64,000 bases of DNA from Cercis canadensis (taxonomy: Eukaryota > Streptophyta > Magnoliopsida > Fabales > Fabaceae), in contig QAOA01006013.1 in the NCBI GenBank assembly GCA_003255065.1, positions 1,046,885-1,110,884 of the forward strand, read 5' to 3'. The translations under genes and the position numbers were made by a program. Positions 21,901-35,091 of the stretch are shown here, in pieces; position 1 is the first letter of the stretch; each line of letters starts with the position of its first letter. The notes beneath the pieces were generated by a model. That model ran no database searches. It saw only the letters and a list, made by a program, of their open reading frames with translations, and was not told the origin of the DNA.

Positions 21901-24323
21901 CTGCATTGCCCCTTATTGATACCCTTCTTGCAATTGATCCAGCAGAACGGAAGACTGCCTCAGATGCTTTGAGAAGTGAGGTGGGTTTTGGATCTTATTT
22001 CCATTAAAAGCCAGTTTGGTGTTTTCAAATTTTGTACTACCTTGGTATTGATATTATGATTTCATGCCACATGGACCATCTTAAAGAAATCTGAATGTCT
22101 GTAGGATTCTGAAATATTTTTGGTGCATTTAGATTTCCTAAAACACAGTTGAAATTTGATTTGTGATAGGTCTACTATTAGTAGCAATACTGAACTTTTA
22201 GTGAAGCCCTATGATTTTTCTTGGTGCATCCATAAAAAGTTTAATCAGCCAGTATGATACTCAATAGCAAGTTTTGAATGTAGATCCTTTTGAACTTGAT
22301 AGCTTCTACAGGTCTGGTACTTCAGCCTCTTGTCTTTGATATCTCATACAAAATGTGCGCTTAAATGTTAAAATCTGCTGCTATTTTTGAGTAGTTCATT
22401 GAATCTTTCAACATACTTTCAGAGGAAAAAACTATCCCGACTCTCTGTCAGTCTGATGCCACACCTCTCCTGAGCCATGCCTAACTTAACATATGTATTC
22501 CATTTTGGAATAGGATCAGCAAGTTCTGTCTGTCACATTTTTAAAAAAAAAAAAAAAAAGTTATATCTGTTTCTAACACAGTGGATATCTGGATTACCTT
22601 GAAAGTCAATTTGCTCTATAGTGTTTTTTCTTCGAATTAAAAGTAAGTAGAGGTCCTACATAAAATGGATGGCAATCATGGCATAATTCAAATGATTTTG
22701 CTAAGTTTATAAACATTCACATCTCCTGCTAGTCTGCTACATGTGTATTAAGTTATAAAAGAAACCTTATCTTGAAGAATTTGATTTAGATGTTATCCGT
22801 GATAAGTTTAGATGCTTCTTTTACAGTTGAATTCATCAACCTTTACTTTGCTTGTCTTTCCTGTCATTTTGCAGTTTTTCACCACAGAACCTTATGCTTG
22901 TGATCCTTCTAGTCTTCCAAAGTATGCACCAAGCAAAGAAATGGATGCTAAACGACGGGATGATGAAGCTAGGAGGTATGCATGCTTTTATGTTTGCTTT
23001 CTACATATATGGTGAGCCTTACATTTCCTTTCAGTGTGCTTCAACTTATGACTGTGGCATCATTTAGGGAAGTCTGCTACCCACATCCACATCATCCCAC
23101 ACTCACTCACATTTGTAGAGAATAGTAGAATGCTAGTATTCATCCAGCCATGCTATCGTTTTCTGAAAGACTCTTAAGATAATTTTTCAATGTGAATGTT
23201 CAGAGTAAGAGCTACAGGCAAAGCTCAGGTTGATGGTGCGAAGAAAACACGAACACGTGACCGTGCTATTAAAGCTGTTCCTGCTCCTGAAGCCAATGCT
23301 GAGCTTCAATCTAATATTGACGTATGTTAACTAAATTACTTTTATTAATAATCATGGTTATATGTTTGATGGTTCGCTTTATTAGTCACTGAATAGATCA
23401 GGGCTGAGATTATAATATCCTGCAAGAGAGCTTAACTAAATGAAGTGATTGAGATTAAGTAGGGAAGACAGCTAGGATTCAGCTACTATACTTGCTGATG
23501 TTTCTCATATTTGGATTAGTGCTAGGGTGGATCTGACACACATAACTGACAGTAATACGAATTTCAACATGCGGATCAGTAAGATTTATGCTCAATCTGT
23601 TTTATAAGATAAAATTTGATATTAACAATGCTTCAAGCAGTAGTAGCCTAGATAATGAGATTAGAAATGAATTATCTTCTGTGTGAGAGTGGGAGAAAGA
23701 CCATGGTTCCATTCTTGTGTAGTCACTCTTAAACAACGATAGGGTGGTGGTCACAAGCATTCAAGTGCGTATTAGGTGGTTAATGTATTGCTTAAGCCAT
23801 TTGAAGTTGTGTAGTCGTATGAATTGACAGCAAGACTTAAAGTTATGTCACTTCTGAATGAGCTTAAATAGTTTTCTATTTCCATAATTTTTTATGAAGC
23901 AGATTGGGTTAATTTCACTTTTATCCTTGATGGTTCTGATTTGTAGTACATACATGCTAATGACATGAGTAAAGAGGAAACCTGATTAAGTTCAATGCGT
24001 GATTTAATGTGTAACAGAGACGGCGTCTAATCAGTCATACAAATGCTAAGAGCAAGAGTGAAAAGTTTCCTCCACCACATCAAGATGGACAACTTGGGTT
24101 TCCTTTGGGATCTTCACATCATATTGATCCAGACATTGTTCCTCCTGATGTCTCTTTCAGTTCAACCTCATTTACCTATTCAAAGGAACCATTTCAAGCT
24201 TGGTCAGGTCCCATTGGTGCCCCAAAGCGGAAGAAACACATTGCAGGTGATACATTGGATTTATCAAAACCACAGGCTGGTGCCCACAAGGATAAGGTTA
24301 AAGGAAAGAAAATCACAGCTTAG
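18934..24323 (+). CDS. CDK-like Ser/Thr protein kinase (IBS1/At1g54610-type), 574 aa
   Basis: Seven exons stay in frame from ATG to stop: 18934-19302, 19708-19992, 20101-20418, 21753-21980, 22875-22975, 23204-23321 and 24018-24323. The protein starts MGC, fitting N-myristoylation with adjacent palmitoylation and membrane attachment. It has a charged disordered region to about residue 95, then the kinase domain: the glycine loop GQGTYSNV, VALKKV lysine, a PITAIRE-like helix with EPESVKFMAREI, HRDIKGSNLL catalytic loop, DFGLASFF, VVTLWYRPPELLLG and DLWSAGCI. All catalytic residues are present. The C-terminal tail is basic with KKTRTRDRAIK and RRR. The family is a plant-specific CDK-like group. 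Arabidopsis IBS1 is linked to defence priming, but the role of this copy is not known. Intron 3, of about 1.3 kb, carries G-rich sequence unlike the other introns, possibly an old insertion. Confidence 0.95.
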
Positions 24324-25257
24324 ATATTCAATACATTCATATAGAGTCAAATTAAGAAATGTCCCTGCCTAACTGCCTCTGCTTGCCACATTTTGGGTGG
24401 GAATCCCAACTGCTGTGCAATACAGTGTTAAAAGCTCGGTTGAAGTGCGAGGATAAAATCGATTTCTTTTTCATTTTCACATCGCTCATTATCTTTTTCC
24501 TATTTTTTTATTGGTTTCTATGAAGATAAAGAAATTTTTTTGTTCAACTTGTCCGCATGGTGAGAGAATTACTCTATGATGTACATCGTGATTTTATTTC
24601 TTCCTTTTTTAATGAGTTCCTTGTGTTAATATCTGAAATATCTTTAATTTGTTGAGAATTGTAATAGAAATTCTTTAGCTATTTTTGTGTCCTCACTCCT
24701 AAGACCCAAATGATACAAATTGCTAATCAGTAATGGGTATAGGTATGTCTTTTTATTTTTACCTTTTTTGGTAGGTTGAACTTTAATCTTTTATAAACTA
24801 CTCAATTTTTTTATCATTAGATCACACATTGTGACTTAAATTCATTATGTATACTGTAAATTGGAGTATGAGACGGTATTATCTTTGAAAATACTAGTGC
24901 TATAGCATGCGCACAATCTTATTCATAACTAGAAGTGAGTCACACAGCCAGACTTTTAGTTCTAGCAAGAGAACAGTTAATTTAAAATTTTAAATTAAAT
25001 ATTGTGAGGCAATTTAGAGAACAGCGATGCTAAGAAAAACTGAACATAAGAAAGTGGGAAAAGTAGGGTGTAGTATTTTTTTTTTCTTGAAAAAATAAAA
25101 TTTATAAACAATAGACTTTTTTTTTTTCCAAGGTAGGTGGATTTGAGCTGAAGGCTTTTTTTAATCAATGCATTTCATCCTATTAACTAAGCTAACCTTT
25201 GTTGATATATATTTTATTTAAGGTTAACGAAATTCCAATGAAATATGCACGTGAATA

Positions 25258-25640
25258 AAAGCAACTTCTCAAGGCCAAAGAAAGAAACATAATAATTATT
25301 TTCAAGAATTACATATTCAAGAAGTATGACTTTCGGAAAAAAAAAAATCGTGTTTCCTTATAAGCAAGCTCTCAATGCCAATGAAAGAAACATAATTTTT
25401 TTTCTCCTTATATACAAATAAGTGCATGATTGTATTTTACCAGAAGCATGTGAAAAGCAAGTTCTTATAGCTTGACAAAGAAAAAATAATTATTATGTAC
25501 AAGAATTATCACACATTTCATATAATTTTTACATATTTTTCTCATACTTTCTTATAAGCAAGTTTAGGACCAAAGAAAGAAACTTAATAACATATTTTTT
25601 TCTCCTCATAAAAATTATATGTTTATGTTAAAAGTGACTT
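25258..25640 (+). repeat. Degenerate tandem repeat, about 98-bp unit, four copies
   Basis: Copies begin near 25258, 25360, 25453 and 25554 with AAGCAAG(T/C)T, followed by CCAAAGAAAGAAACATAAT-like sequence and an AT-rich remainder. The copies are strongly diverged. Confidence 0.6.
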
Positions 25641-26041
25641 AAATGCTAATGGATAAGTTCGAGTCACTTCTCTTACAAATTTTGCATTTATTATGTAAAT
25701 ACAAACATACACTAAATATTCGATTTCAATTAGAATTGAGTAAAATATTTTCTTTTTTGATATATGTTTGGATTTAATTATCTAAAGTTAATGATATATT
25801 TTAAAGAATAAAGTATATAAGATGACCGTTAATAAAAAAAAAAAAAGTTAAAATTATAATAAGGTGCATGCACTCAATGAAAATTTATAAATTATTCATA
25901 ACTTATTTATTTAATTTTCTCGTTGATAATTATAAAAGTACATTGTCATTTAAGAGAATTCAAATCCTAATATATGTACGTATTTCTTGATTAACTTATT
26001 AATGACTATAAAAATACATTATCATTTAAAAAAATCTAAAT

Positions 26042-26044
<3 letters not shown>

Positions 26045-26072
<28 letters not shown>
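26045..26072. repeat. TA microsatellite
   Basis: Fourteen TA units, followed by a short GA run. This is a simple sequence repeat in intergenic DNA. Confidence 0.9.
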
Positions 26073-26075
<3 letters not shown>

Positions 26076-26670
26076 GAGAGAGAAAGTCATTATTTATATA
26101 TCATATTTTATTAATATCATCTTATTTAATATCTAAATATAATATAGATTAAATTATTTTTAATTAATATGATAATTTTTTAATTTTGACTAAATTTTTT
26201 ATATTAAATGAATATTTTTATAATTGACTAAAAAAATTTATATTAAATAAGAATAAATTAATTTATATTATATTTAAACATTAAATAAAATATAATATTA
26301 ACAAAATTAAGTGTACAACGGCTCTCAATATTTGAGATGCAAAATAAAGTGAAGATAGTATGAGTTTCGTATAAATTAAGTAAGATGTATTTTATTTTTT
26401 CAAAAAAAAAAAAAAGCAGAAGCTTTAATAACCAAAAAAACGTTGTGACAATGTGAATTGAAACAGGACAAGGGTCACGGACAAGCAACTGAACCAAGAC
26501 AGCGTGCAAAATAAAAATTCAGTTGAGAGATTTGAAGAATCCAGAATCACCTGCCTCGCACTCAAGCGAGACTTGTCCAAAACGAACCAGCGCGTCTCTT
26601 TACAATCCCAGCCAATAAAACCTCAGAGAAAACCCTCAACAGAATAGCAAAAACCCAGTAGCAGTTACTA

Positions 26671-29600
26671 ATGGACGCAAGTAACAGTATCACTGCCAAC
26701 AATGTGGCCCAAGCTATAGCAACAGCCCTTGCTTGGAACTCCACTCCTGATGCTCGAAAAGCCGCTGTCTCTTTTCTCGAATCTGTACTATCTTCCTTCC
26801 TCTCTCTATCTCTGTTTTCTTGGGGCAAGTTTTGTAAAAGGTCTCCAAATTTAGCAATCTTATCATTTAGAAATTAGAAAGGATATGGTTGCATGTTTGT
26901 GAAATTTCAGGTTTCGTAGTGTTTTATGGTTGCTGGAGTTTCGAACTTTTAATACTCTGAAGCTTTTATTGGTTAAAGAGCATGTAATTTCATATTTTCC
27001 GGCTGCATTATTAGTTATTTTACGCAAATAACTGAAAACTTTAATCCCAAGAAACCCTAATCAACATCCAGCCAAGCCACAGCTTAAATCACACAACTAA
27101 ACACTGAACTCATATATATAAATCTTTCCTTTATTTCTATCTATAAAATTATTAACTTAGCTTTTGCAAAGCTGGGAATCCCTCACATCAGAGTCAATCT
27201 TTTTGTCAATCCATGGGTGGATTTGTGTGTTTCTATCTTTCCATTCCTAATAGATGCCATCCATTCCAAATAACAACAACAAAACTGTCTTCCGTGATCA
27301 TGTGAGCAATAAGAGAAGGAACTACTCCTTTCAAATTATGTTTGGTAAGCAACAGTCTTTGTCTTCAGCAAAGATTGTTCTGTTAACGACTCTTACATCT
27401 TCATATTGTCTTGCTTTCTTTCTTCTTCTCATTATTATTGTTACAATAGTAATTTTCATGATTTTTATTTTTATTATTTTACTTTAGGGTGATGAATTTT
27501 GTTATATTATGTTTAGCCATGACTAATCTATCTTTATTTTTTTCAGATCAAGGCAGGTGATATACGGATCTTGGCAAACATATCGTTCCTTTTGGTAAAA
27601 AAGGATTGGTCATCAGAAATCCGGTTGCATGCATTTAAAATGCTGCAGGTTCATGCTCATATGCCATTGCTCCTTACCTTTTGTGTGAGATTTATCATGA
27701 TTTTCAATGATAAGCTCCATTTTAATTACTTATCCTTGTATTTGTATATAAAACCACTATGTACAGCATTTGGTACGTTTAAGGTGGGAGGAATTAAGCC
27801 CTACACACCGTAAGAACTTTGCAAATCTCTCTGTTGATTTGATGTCCGAGGTTGCAGATCCTCGTGAAGAATGGGCTCTGAAGAGTCAGACAGCTGCCCT
27901 TATTGCTGAGGTTCCGATCATGATGCTCTTGACTTTCATTTATATTGCTACTTACTTTATCACAATTGCAGTTTTGCTTGGAATAAACAATGTTTATTGG
28001 CTCTTTCATAGATTGTTAGAAGAGAGGGCCTTAATCTATGGCAAGAATTGCTTCCATCTTTGGTTTCTCTATCCGGCAAGGGTCCTATACAAGTAAATTT
28101 CATGTTTCCCTACTTGCAACATCTTTCTCTCTCTCTCTTTCTCTCTTGTCTTGCTTAGATTCTATTTGAAATATGCACTTAATAGTTCTTATCTTTTATG
28201 TGTTAGGCTGAATTGGTCTCAATGATGCTACGATGGCTTCCTGAAGACATTACAGTTCACAATGAAGACTTGGAAGGTATAATGACCTGCCTCAAGTTTG
28301 CTTGTGTAGGTGTGCGTGAGTGTGGCGCATGCACGCACATATGTAACGACATAAAGAATGAAAAAAATGAACTTTGTTCAAGTTTGTAGTCTTGTTTGAC
28401 TTTGGCAATGGAGTGAACTGAGCTTTTCTAGTGAAAAACTTGACACCCAATGTTCATAAGTTCCTCACCTAATAGAAAATGTAAGGGCCACATTAGTTTG
28501 GCATGTCTATTGCATGTTTCTTCTCTTATAAACTTCTCTCCATCTCTCACTCACGCCCCACCCTTTACCATTTGAATTTTTTCACTATCTTTTGAAGAAT
28601 GCACATACAGTTGGTCTTGAGAGACTTTGCATATGAAATGTTGTATGCCCTTCTTACTTTCATATGGATGTATTCAGGTGACCGTCGTAGACTACTGTTG
28701 CGTGGGCTAACTCAATCCCTGCCTGAAATTTTGCCACTATTATACACTGTATGTCTCAGTCCTAAACCTCATTACAAGTCATTTATTAAAACATTATGGT
28801 TGATTTTCTGATGCTTGATGCAGTTACTAGAGAGGCACTTTGGAGCTGCATTAAATGAAGCAGGTAGACAACAGATGGACATTGCAAAACAGCATGCTGC
28901 CACAGTAACAGCGACTTTAAATGCTGTAAATGCTTATGCTGAGTGGGCTCCATTGCCTGATCTTGCTAAGTATGGCATCATTAATGGGTATGTCTAGTTC
29001 TTTGCCTCATTGTTTGGGTTTGGGATAATCTAATAGTATTGGTTCATAACCATACTCTGGTTCTCTCTCTCTCCCCTCCCTTTCCTTCCTGTCAACTCCA
29101 AAACAGTTGTGGTTTCCTGATATCTGCTCCAGATTTTCGTCTTCATGCTTGTGAATTTTTCAAACTTGTCTCTCCAAGGTATGCGTTATAGTTCTCTAAT
29201 GGTTGAGTTTTTCTAATTACATTATTATTACTTTTCTGTTGATCAATGTTGCCATGAGTTACTGTAAATTGTGAATGTAGGAAGAGACCTGTTGATGCAT
29301 CTGCCTCTGAATTTGACGATGCAATGAGCAGCATTTTTCAGATCTTGATAAATGTGTCCAAAGATTTTTTGCAAAGATCTGTCTCAAGTCCCGGGTCTAT
29401 AGATGAGGCCGAATGTGAATTTGCAGAATATGTATGTGAAAGCATGGTGTCGCTGGGTACTTTAAATTTGCAATGTGTTGCTGGAGATAGCAACATACTT
29501 CGTCTGTACCTTGAACAGGTAAGTAGGCATTGGAATTAACATTAATTTAAGCAGTTTGGGTAATTGAAGATTTCACTGCAGACATTTGAGATCAGAGATA

Positions 29601-32600
29601 TTCTCAAATCAGCTTGAGACTCCCTCCCAAGGTGGGGAAAAAAGAACTGAATGACCATTTAGTGTATATGTAATACACTGGGGCCAGTTCATTGCCATTG
29701 TCATTTATGTGTTCTGTTTCTATATCCTGAGAATCTGTTCACTGGTTTTAATATCTCAAGATCTCAATCAATGGATCAAGTGTTGTAATATCTTCCTTGT
29801 CTGTTGATTAATTTGTTGATTAAGTGATATACTTGTTTTGCTCTTTTATTAGTTATTTTGTGGTTTATCTGTGTGAACATGCATGGCACAAATGAGCAGG
29901 ATTTTAGTTCGTCTTGGTTTCTCTTTGGTAACTTGGTCATATGACTTATTCTTGTGTTGAATCTCAACATCATGCATAAACCTGTTTGGCTGTATTTCTT
30001 CTTATAAATCTCTATGGAGAAAGAAATTGTAGATTACAGAATTTTTGGCTTTCATGGCACCTTATTTTTCTTTGAAAGAAAAAAAAAAAAGTCACATAAA
30101 TTGTTTTCCAAGTTAAATCTCAATTTTCACTCTTGTTTGTGACCATATTCAGTGTGCATGGAGACTCTTTCCTATATATATATATATGAGCTGCTGAAAC
30201 ATATTTTAACCCCTTATTTGCTTTTTGAGTTTTATCCAGATGCGTGGGTTTTTTCAACATTTCAAGTTTGGAATTCATTTTCAATCACTGAACTTCTGGC
30301 TGGTATGTTGGAATACTTTTACAAAACTAATGTCTTAGTGTTTCTTAGCCAAGGCTGTGCATCAAATGGCCATCTCTAAATTTTTTCCCTTAAATGTTTA
30401 CTTGCTGTAGGCGTTAATGAGAGATTTTATCTCAAAGCCAAAACTTTTGACACATTCAACTACAGACAGTTCAGCTGTTAGTGGCTCTGGTTCTGGAGAG
30501 GTTGAGAATGCAAAGAAAAAGACTCTGGGTTTTGTGAATGATGAATTTTATGGTGCAATTTTGGAGACATCTTTCCCTCGCATGCTTAGAAGAGAAAAAA
30601 TCCATCCTGAAACTGCTCTTTCTTTGGGGGTATTGGAGTTGTGGAGTGACAATTTTGAGGGGAAGGGTGAATTCAGCCAGTATCGTTCTAGGCTGGTATG
30701 TCTTCCATACATACATGAAATTAGATAATATTGTTGCCATATTACTAATCTTTCCATATTGAAATTGAACATTTTGACTTTTAGTCCTAGACATATAATC
30801 TGATGCTTTTAAAAAATGAGGGTGGGATATACAAAGGCACCCTGCATTTGATAGGCTAAAAGTTGTACAAATATGGAGGTGTTTGTAGGTCTAAATTTTG
30901 TATACTGAAATATTCTAAATTCTTTTTTGATAATTTTTTTTCTTTCAATTTTGGTTCGACTTAACCTTATATCAATATATATCTGACTGATGAATGGTTT
31001 CTTGTAACAGTTGGAGTTGATTCGGTTTGTTGCTTCTTACAAACCCCTGATTGCTGCTGCTAAAATTTCTGAAAAAATTGATGCAATTATCAAGAACCTT
31101 TTGCTTACTCCAGCACCATCTCAGGTTGAATACCTGTTATTTAACTTATAAGTGGAACATTAAATTGTTGATATTTTAATCTTGTTAAATTGTCAGCTCT
31201 CCAACATCATTTCATACTTATGTTATAGTTGTATGTTATGAGTTCTGCTTTTTTGCATTTCAGGACTTAGCTGTGATGGAGAGCATGCAGCTGGCTTTAG
31301 AAAATGTTGTAAATGCAGTTTTTGATGGATCCAATGATATTGCCAATGTGAATACTGAAGTCCAGCTTGCATTGTGTAGAATATTTGAAGGTTTTTTTTA
31401 GTTCTCCATATATTTTTGCTGCTTTTAGGTTTATAATAGTTGGACCTCATTAATAGCTTTGGTTACTATGACTTGAAGGTTTACTTCAGCAACTTCTTTC
31501 TTTGAAATGGAGGGAACCTGTCCTTGTAGAAGTACTTGGTCACTATTTAGATGCAATGGGTCCCTTTTTGAAGTATTTTCCAGATGCAGTTGGCAGCGTT
31601 ATCAATAAACTATTTGAACTTCTAACATCCCTTCCTCTTATCATCAAGGTTTACTCAACATCTCGTCATCTTTGATTTTAGTTATTGAGATACTATGTAG
31701 GCTTGCAGGTTAAAACTATATATTCTCTTGATAGGATACTTCAATATTTAGTGCACGGCATGCAAGGTTGCAGATATGTACATCATTTATTCGGATAGCG
31801 AAAGCTACTGACAAAAGCATCCTGCCTCATATGAAGGTGAATTCTTTATTTGTTTTTGTTGATCAGTTTTGGGCCAAGTTTAGTAGCTTATGCTAAATGA
31901 ATGGGATCTAACTCTTTTCTACATGGACCAGCCAATGATATATGGAGGGGAATGAAGTTATTTAAAAAAAAAAAATCATATGGGAGGAGGTGAAAGTTTG
32001 TTATTCAATCCAGATAACCCTGGTCAATAATGAAATAAATCTCTTCTAACGAAGTTTAACGTCATAACTAAAGCTAAGGGTAATTTTGTCCAACAAAAGT
32101 TTCTTCCATCCATACTTTTGTATATGGTGTAGAATGTAGATAAAGCATAGAAGATTTTATCTTGTTTTATTGGTTAGTACTAGACATACCTTCAGGGCCA
32201 TTTACTATATCCCAGTCATATGTAGACATCTCACTATCAGGTCACTGTCACGGTGCCTGTTAGGAAACATTGATGTGTCCATTAGTTGAGGTCTCTCTAT
32301 CTGGAGAAGAAGCATTTTGTTGAGATTCATTCATTGAGTGACTTTACTTTTGGAATTGTTATAGCTTTGTCTCTCACCAATCTAGTTTAACTTTTAACAT
32401 TTTATATACGCAAGTTGAAACTTGAAAGTTTCCCAGTGTGTAGTTTGGGCAAATAATCATGTTTATCTAGTTCGATATTTTTATGTGTAGGGCATTGCTG
32501 AAACCATGGCGTCTTTACAAAGGGAGGGTTGTTTGCTTCAGGGAGAACACAACCTTCTTGGTGAAGCTTTTCTTGTTATGGCTTCGACTGCTGGGTAATG

Positions 32601-35091
32601 ATCATCAATTGGAATGATAACTCTATTTATATTTCTATTATGCCTTTTCTTACAAGTAATTGATTTTTTTCGGCACAGGACACAGCAGCAGCAAGAAGTT
32701 TTAGCCTGGTTACTTGAACCTTTAAGCCAACAGTGGACACAGTTGGAGTGGCAGAATACATATTTGTCTGATCCACAGGGCTTGGTTCGATTGTGCTTGG
32801 AAGCACCAGTTATGTGGTCAATTTTTCATACAGTGACATTCTTTGAGAAGGCACTTAAGAGGAGTGGAATGAAGAAAGCTAATTGGAATTCAGAAAATAG
32901 CTCGACACCAAATTCCACTCCTCTGCACCTAATGGCCTCTCATGTGTTATGGATGCTGCCTCCTCTCTTAAAAGTATGTATTCTGCCCTTCAAAGACTGG
33001 CCATGTTGTGTTTCCTCTTGTATTTGGAAATGACGGGTCTCTTGGTTTGAATCTTATGTTCTGTAAGTTCTATGTCTTAATAAGTGGAGCATGTTCTTAA
33101 TTTCCAGCTGCTTCGTGCTATACATTCGCTTTGGTCTCCATCTATATGTCAAGCTTTACCTGGAGAGGTGAAAGCTGCAATGACCATTAGCGATGTTGAG
33201 CGATTCAGTCTTCTTGGAGAAGGGAACCCTAAGTTGTCAAAGGGTTCATTGACTTTCACAGATGGGTCTCAGATCGACATGAATAAGGAAGGATATACAG
33301 AACCAAATGAGTCTGATATACGAAATTGGTTGAAAGGAATCAGAGACAGTGGGTAAGCATGCATGCTTCTGAGTTTTCCTTTTGGTTAGAGTTTATAATC
33401 TGTTGGCCTGAATATTGTAGATTTCTCCCATTAATGATGTTTTTGCACTATCTCAAGCATCTGAGGAAACCAAATTAAGTTTCTGGTTAAAAGAAGAAAC
33501 TTCATTATTTATAACTTGTCCATTATTCTTCATGTGCATTTCCATTCCAGTATTAAACCCTCTATTTATAAATTGATAGGTATAATGTATTGGGCATGTC
33601 AACAACTATTGGGGATTTGTTTTTCAAATTTTTGGATGTGCACTCTGTTGCTGTTGCCCTGATGGAGAATATACAGTCGATGGAGTTCAGGCATATAAGG
33701 CTGCTAGTTCATTCAGTTTTAATTCCTTTGGTTAAATATTGTCCTTCGGATATGTGGGAGGTTTGGCTGGAGAAGCTTCTGCACCCATTATTTGTCCATG
33801 CTCAGCAGGCTCTGAGCTGTGCATGGTCCAGTCTTCTACAAGATGGTAGAGCAAAGGTTCCAGATGTTCATGGCATTCTTGCTGGATCAGACTTAAAAGT
33901 CGAAGTAATGGAGGAAAAGCTTCTTAGGGATCTCACACGTGAGATGTGTTCACTCCTCTCTGTTATCGCTTCTCCTCCACTTAATCCTGGAATCCCTTCT
34001 TTGGAACAGTCTGGGCATGTTAGTCGTTTAGACATGCCATCTCTGAAAAGCTTGGATGCATTTGCATCAAGCTCTATGGTTGGGTATGCTTTCTGCTTGT
34101 TATACAATTTGTTTCATCTGTGGAGTTCTAATACATATTGTGACTCTTCTTTGTAAGTTTCTTTCTTCTCATGATTCTGAATAATGTGCAGTTTCCTTCT
34201 GAATCACAAAAATCTGGCACTCCCAGCACTGCGTTTATGTTTAGAAGCTTTTACATGGACGGATGGTGAAGCAGTGACTAAAGTTTCTTCTTATTGTTCT
34301 GTTTTGGTCATTCTATCGATATCAGCAAATAACATAGAACTCAGAGAATTTGTTTCTAGAGATCTTTTTACTTCCATTATTCAAGGTCTAGCCCTTGAGT
34401 CAAATGCAATAATCAGTGCTGATCTAGTTGGCCTCTGTCGTGAAATATTTGTATATCTATGTGATAGACATCCAGCTCCCAGGCAGGTTAGTTGTCATAT
34501 CTGATGCTGCTTCTAGCATTTGGTATATTCTTCCAGGAAGGGGGAACGTGGAACATTACTAGTGAGTAATCTGTTTGGTTACATTTGCCAGGTTTTGCTG
34601 TCTCTCCCCTGTATCACCCCCCATGATTTGCATGCTTTTGAGGAAGCTTTAACAAAAACATCCAGTCCAAAAGAACAGAAGCAACACTTGAGAAGCTTGC
34701 TTCTGTTAGCAACTGGAAACAAATTAAAAGCACTTGCAGCTCAGAAAAGTGTAAACATCATTACAAATGTTTCAAGTAAGCAATACCTCTTATTGTTTTA
34801 TTTTTCTTCTCCAACATCTGGAAAGTACAGTTTGGCACCTGGGCAGTCAATAAATTACTTTAGTTGTGCTGCAGAGCCTGTTTATTTCTGGATGCTATTG
34901 TGTGATATTAAAACTTGAGGAGAGGACTCCATCACACTTTAATTGTTATGTTTCTCAACTGTGTGAGTTTTGGCTATATATTTATTAATCCTCTTTGTTT
35001 CTACTGTTCAGCGAGGCCGCGCAGCTCAGTCAATGCTCTCGAGTCCAAAGTTGATGATGGGGATGCTGTGGGGTTGGCAGCCATCATCTGA
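26671..35091 (+). CDS. HST: HASTY, plant exportin-5 orthologue, 1207 aa
   Basis: There are 22 exons: 26671-26784, 27547-27648, 27767-27910, 28012-28092, 28207-28276, 28678-28748, 28824-28987, 29107-29178, 29281-29518, 30240-30302, 30411-30695, 31011-31124, 31264-31390, 31479-31648, 31735-31836, 32491-32594, 32679-32973, 33108-33352, 33580-34083, 34192-34486, 34592-34775, 35012-35091. They sum to 3624 bases, exactly 1208 codons, with every phase matching. The length agrees with Arabidopsis HASTY (about 1200). Diagnostic blocks include KKDWSSEIRLHAFKMLQ, LLLRGLTQSLPEILPLLY, GPFLKYFPDAVG, EVLAWLLEPLSQQW, ESDIRNWLKGIRDSG, FRHIRL and EEKLLRDLTRE. Known role: a karyopherin of the importin-beta superfamily that supports microRNA biogenesis and movement. 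Small ATG-less frames inside introns are not separate genes. The coding copy appears intact. Confidence 0.97.

Larger units (their letters stand above)
24324..26670. other. Intergenic, very AT-rich
   Basis: This stretch contains the 3' UTR of the kinase, a degenerate tandem repeat (25258-25640) and a TA microsatellite (26045-26072). From about 26450 it contains the promoter and leader of HASTY. No coding frame of note is seen. Confidence 0.6.
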
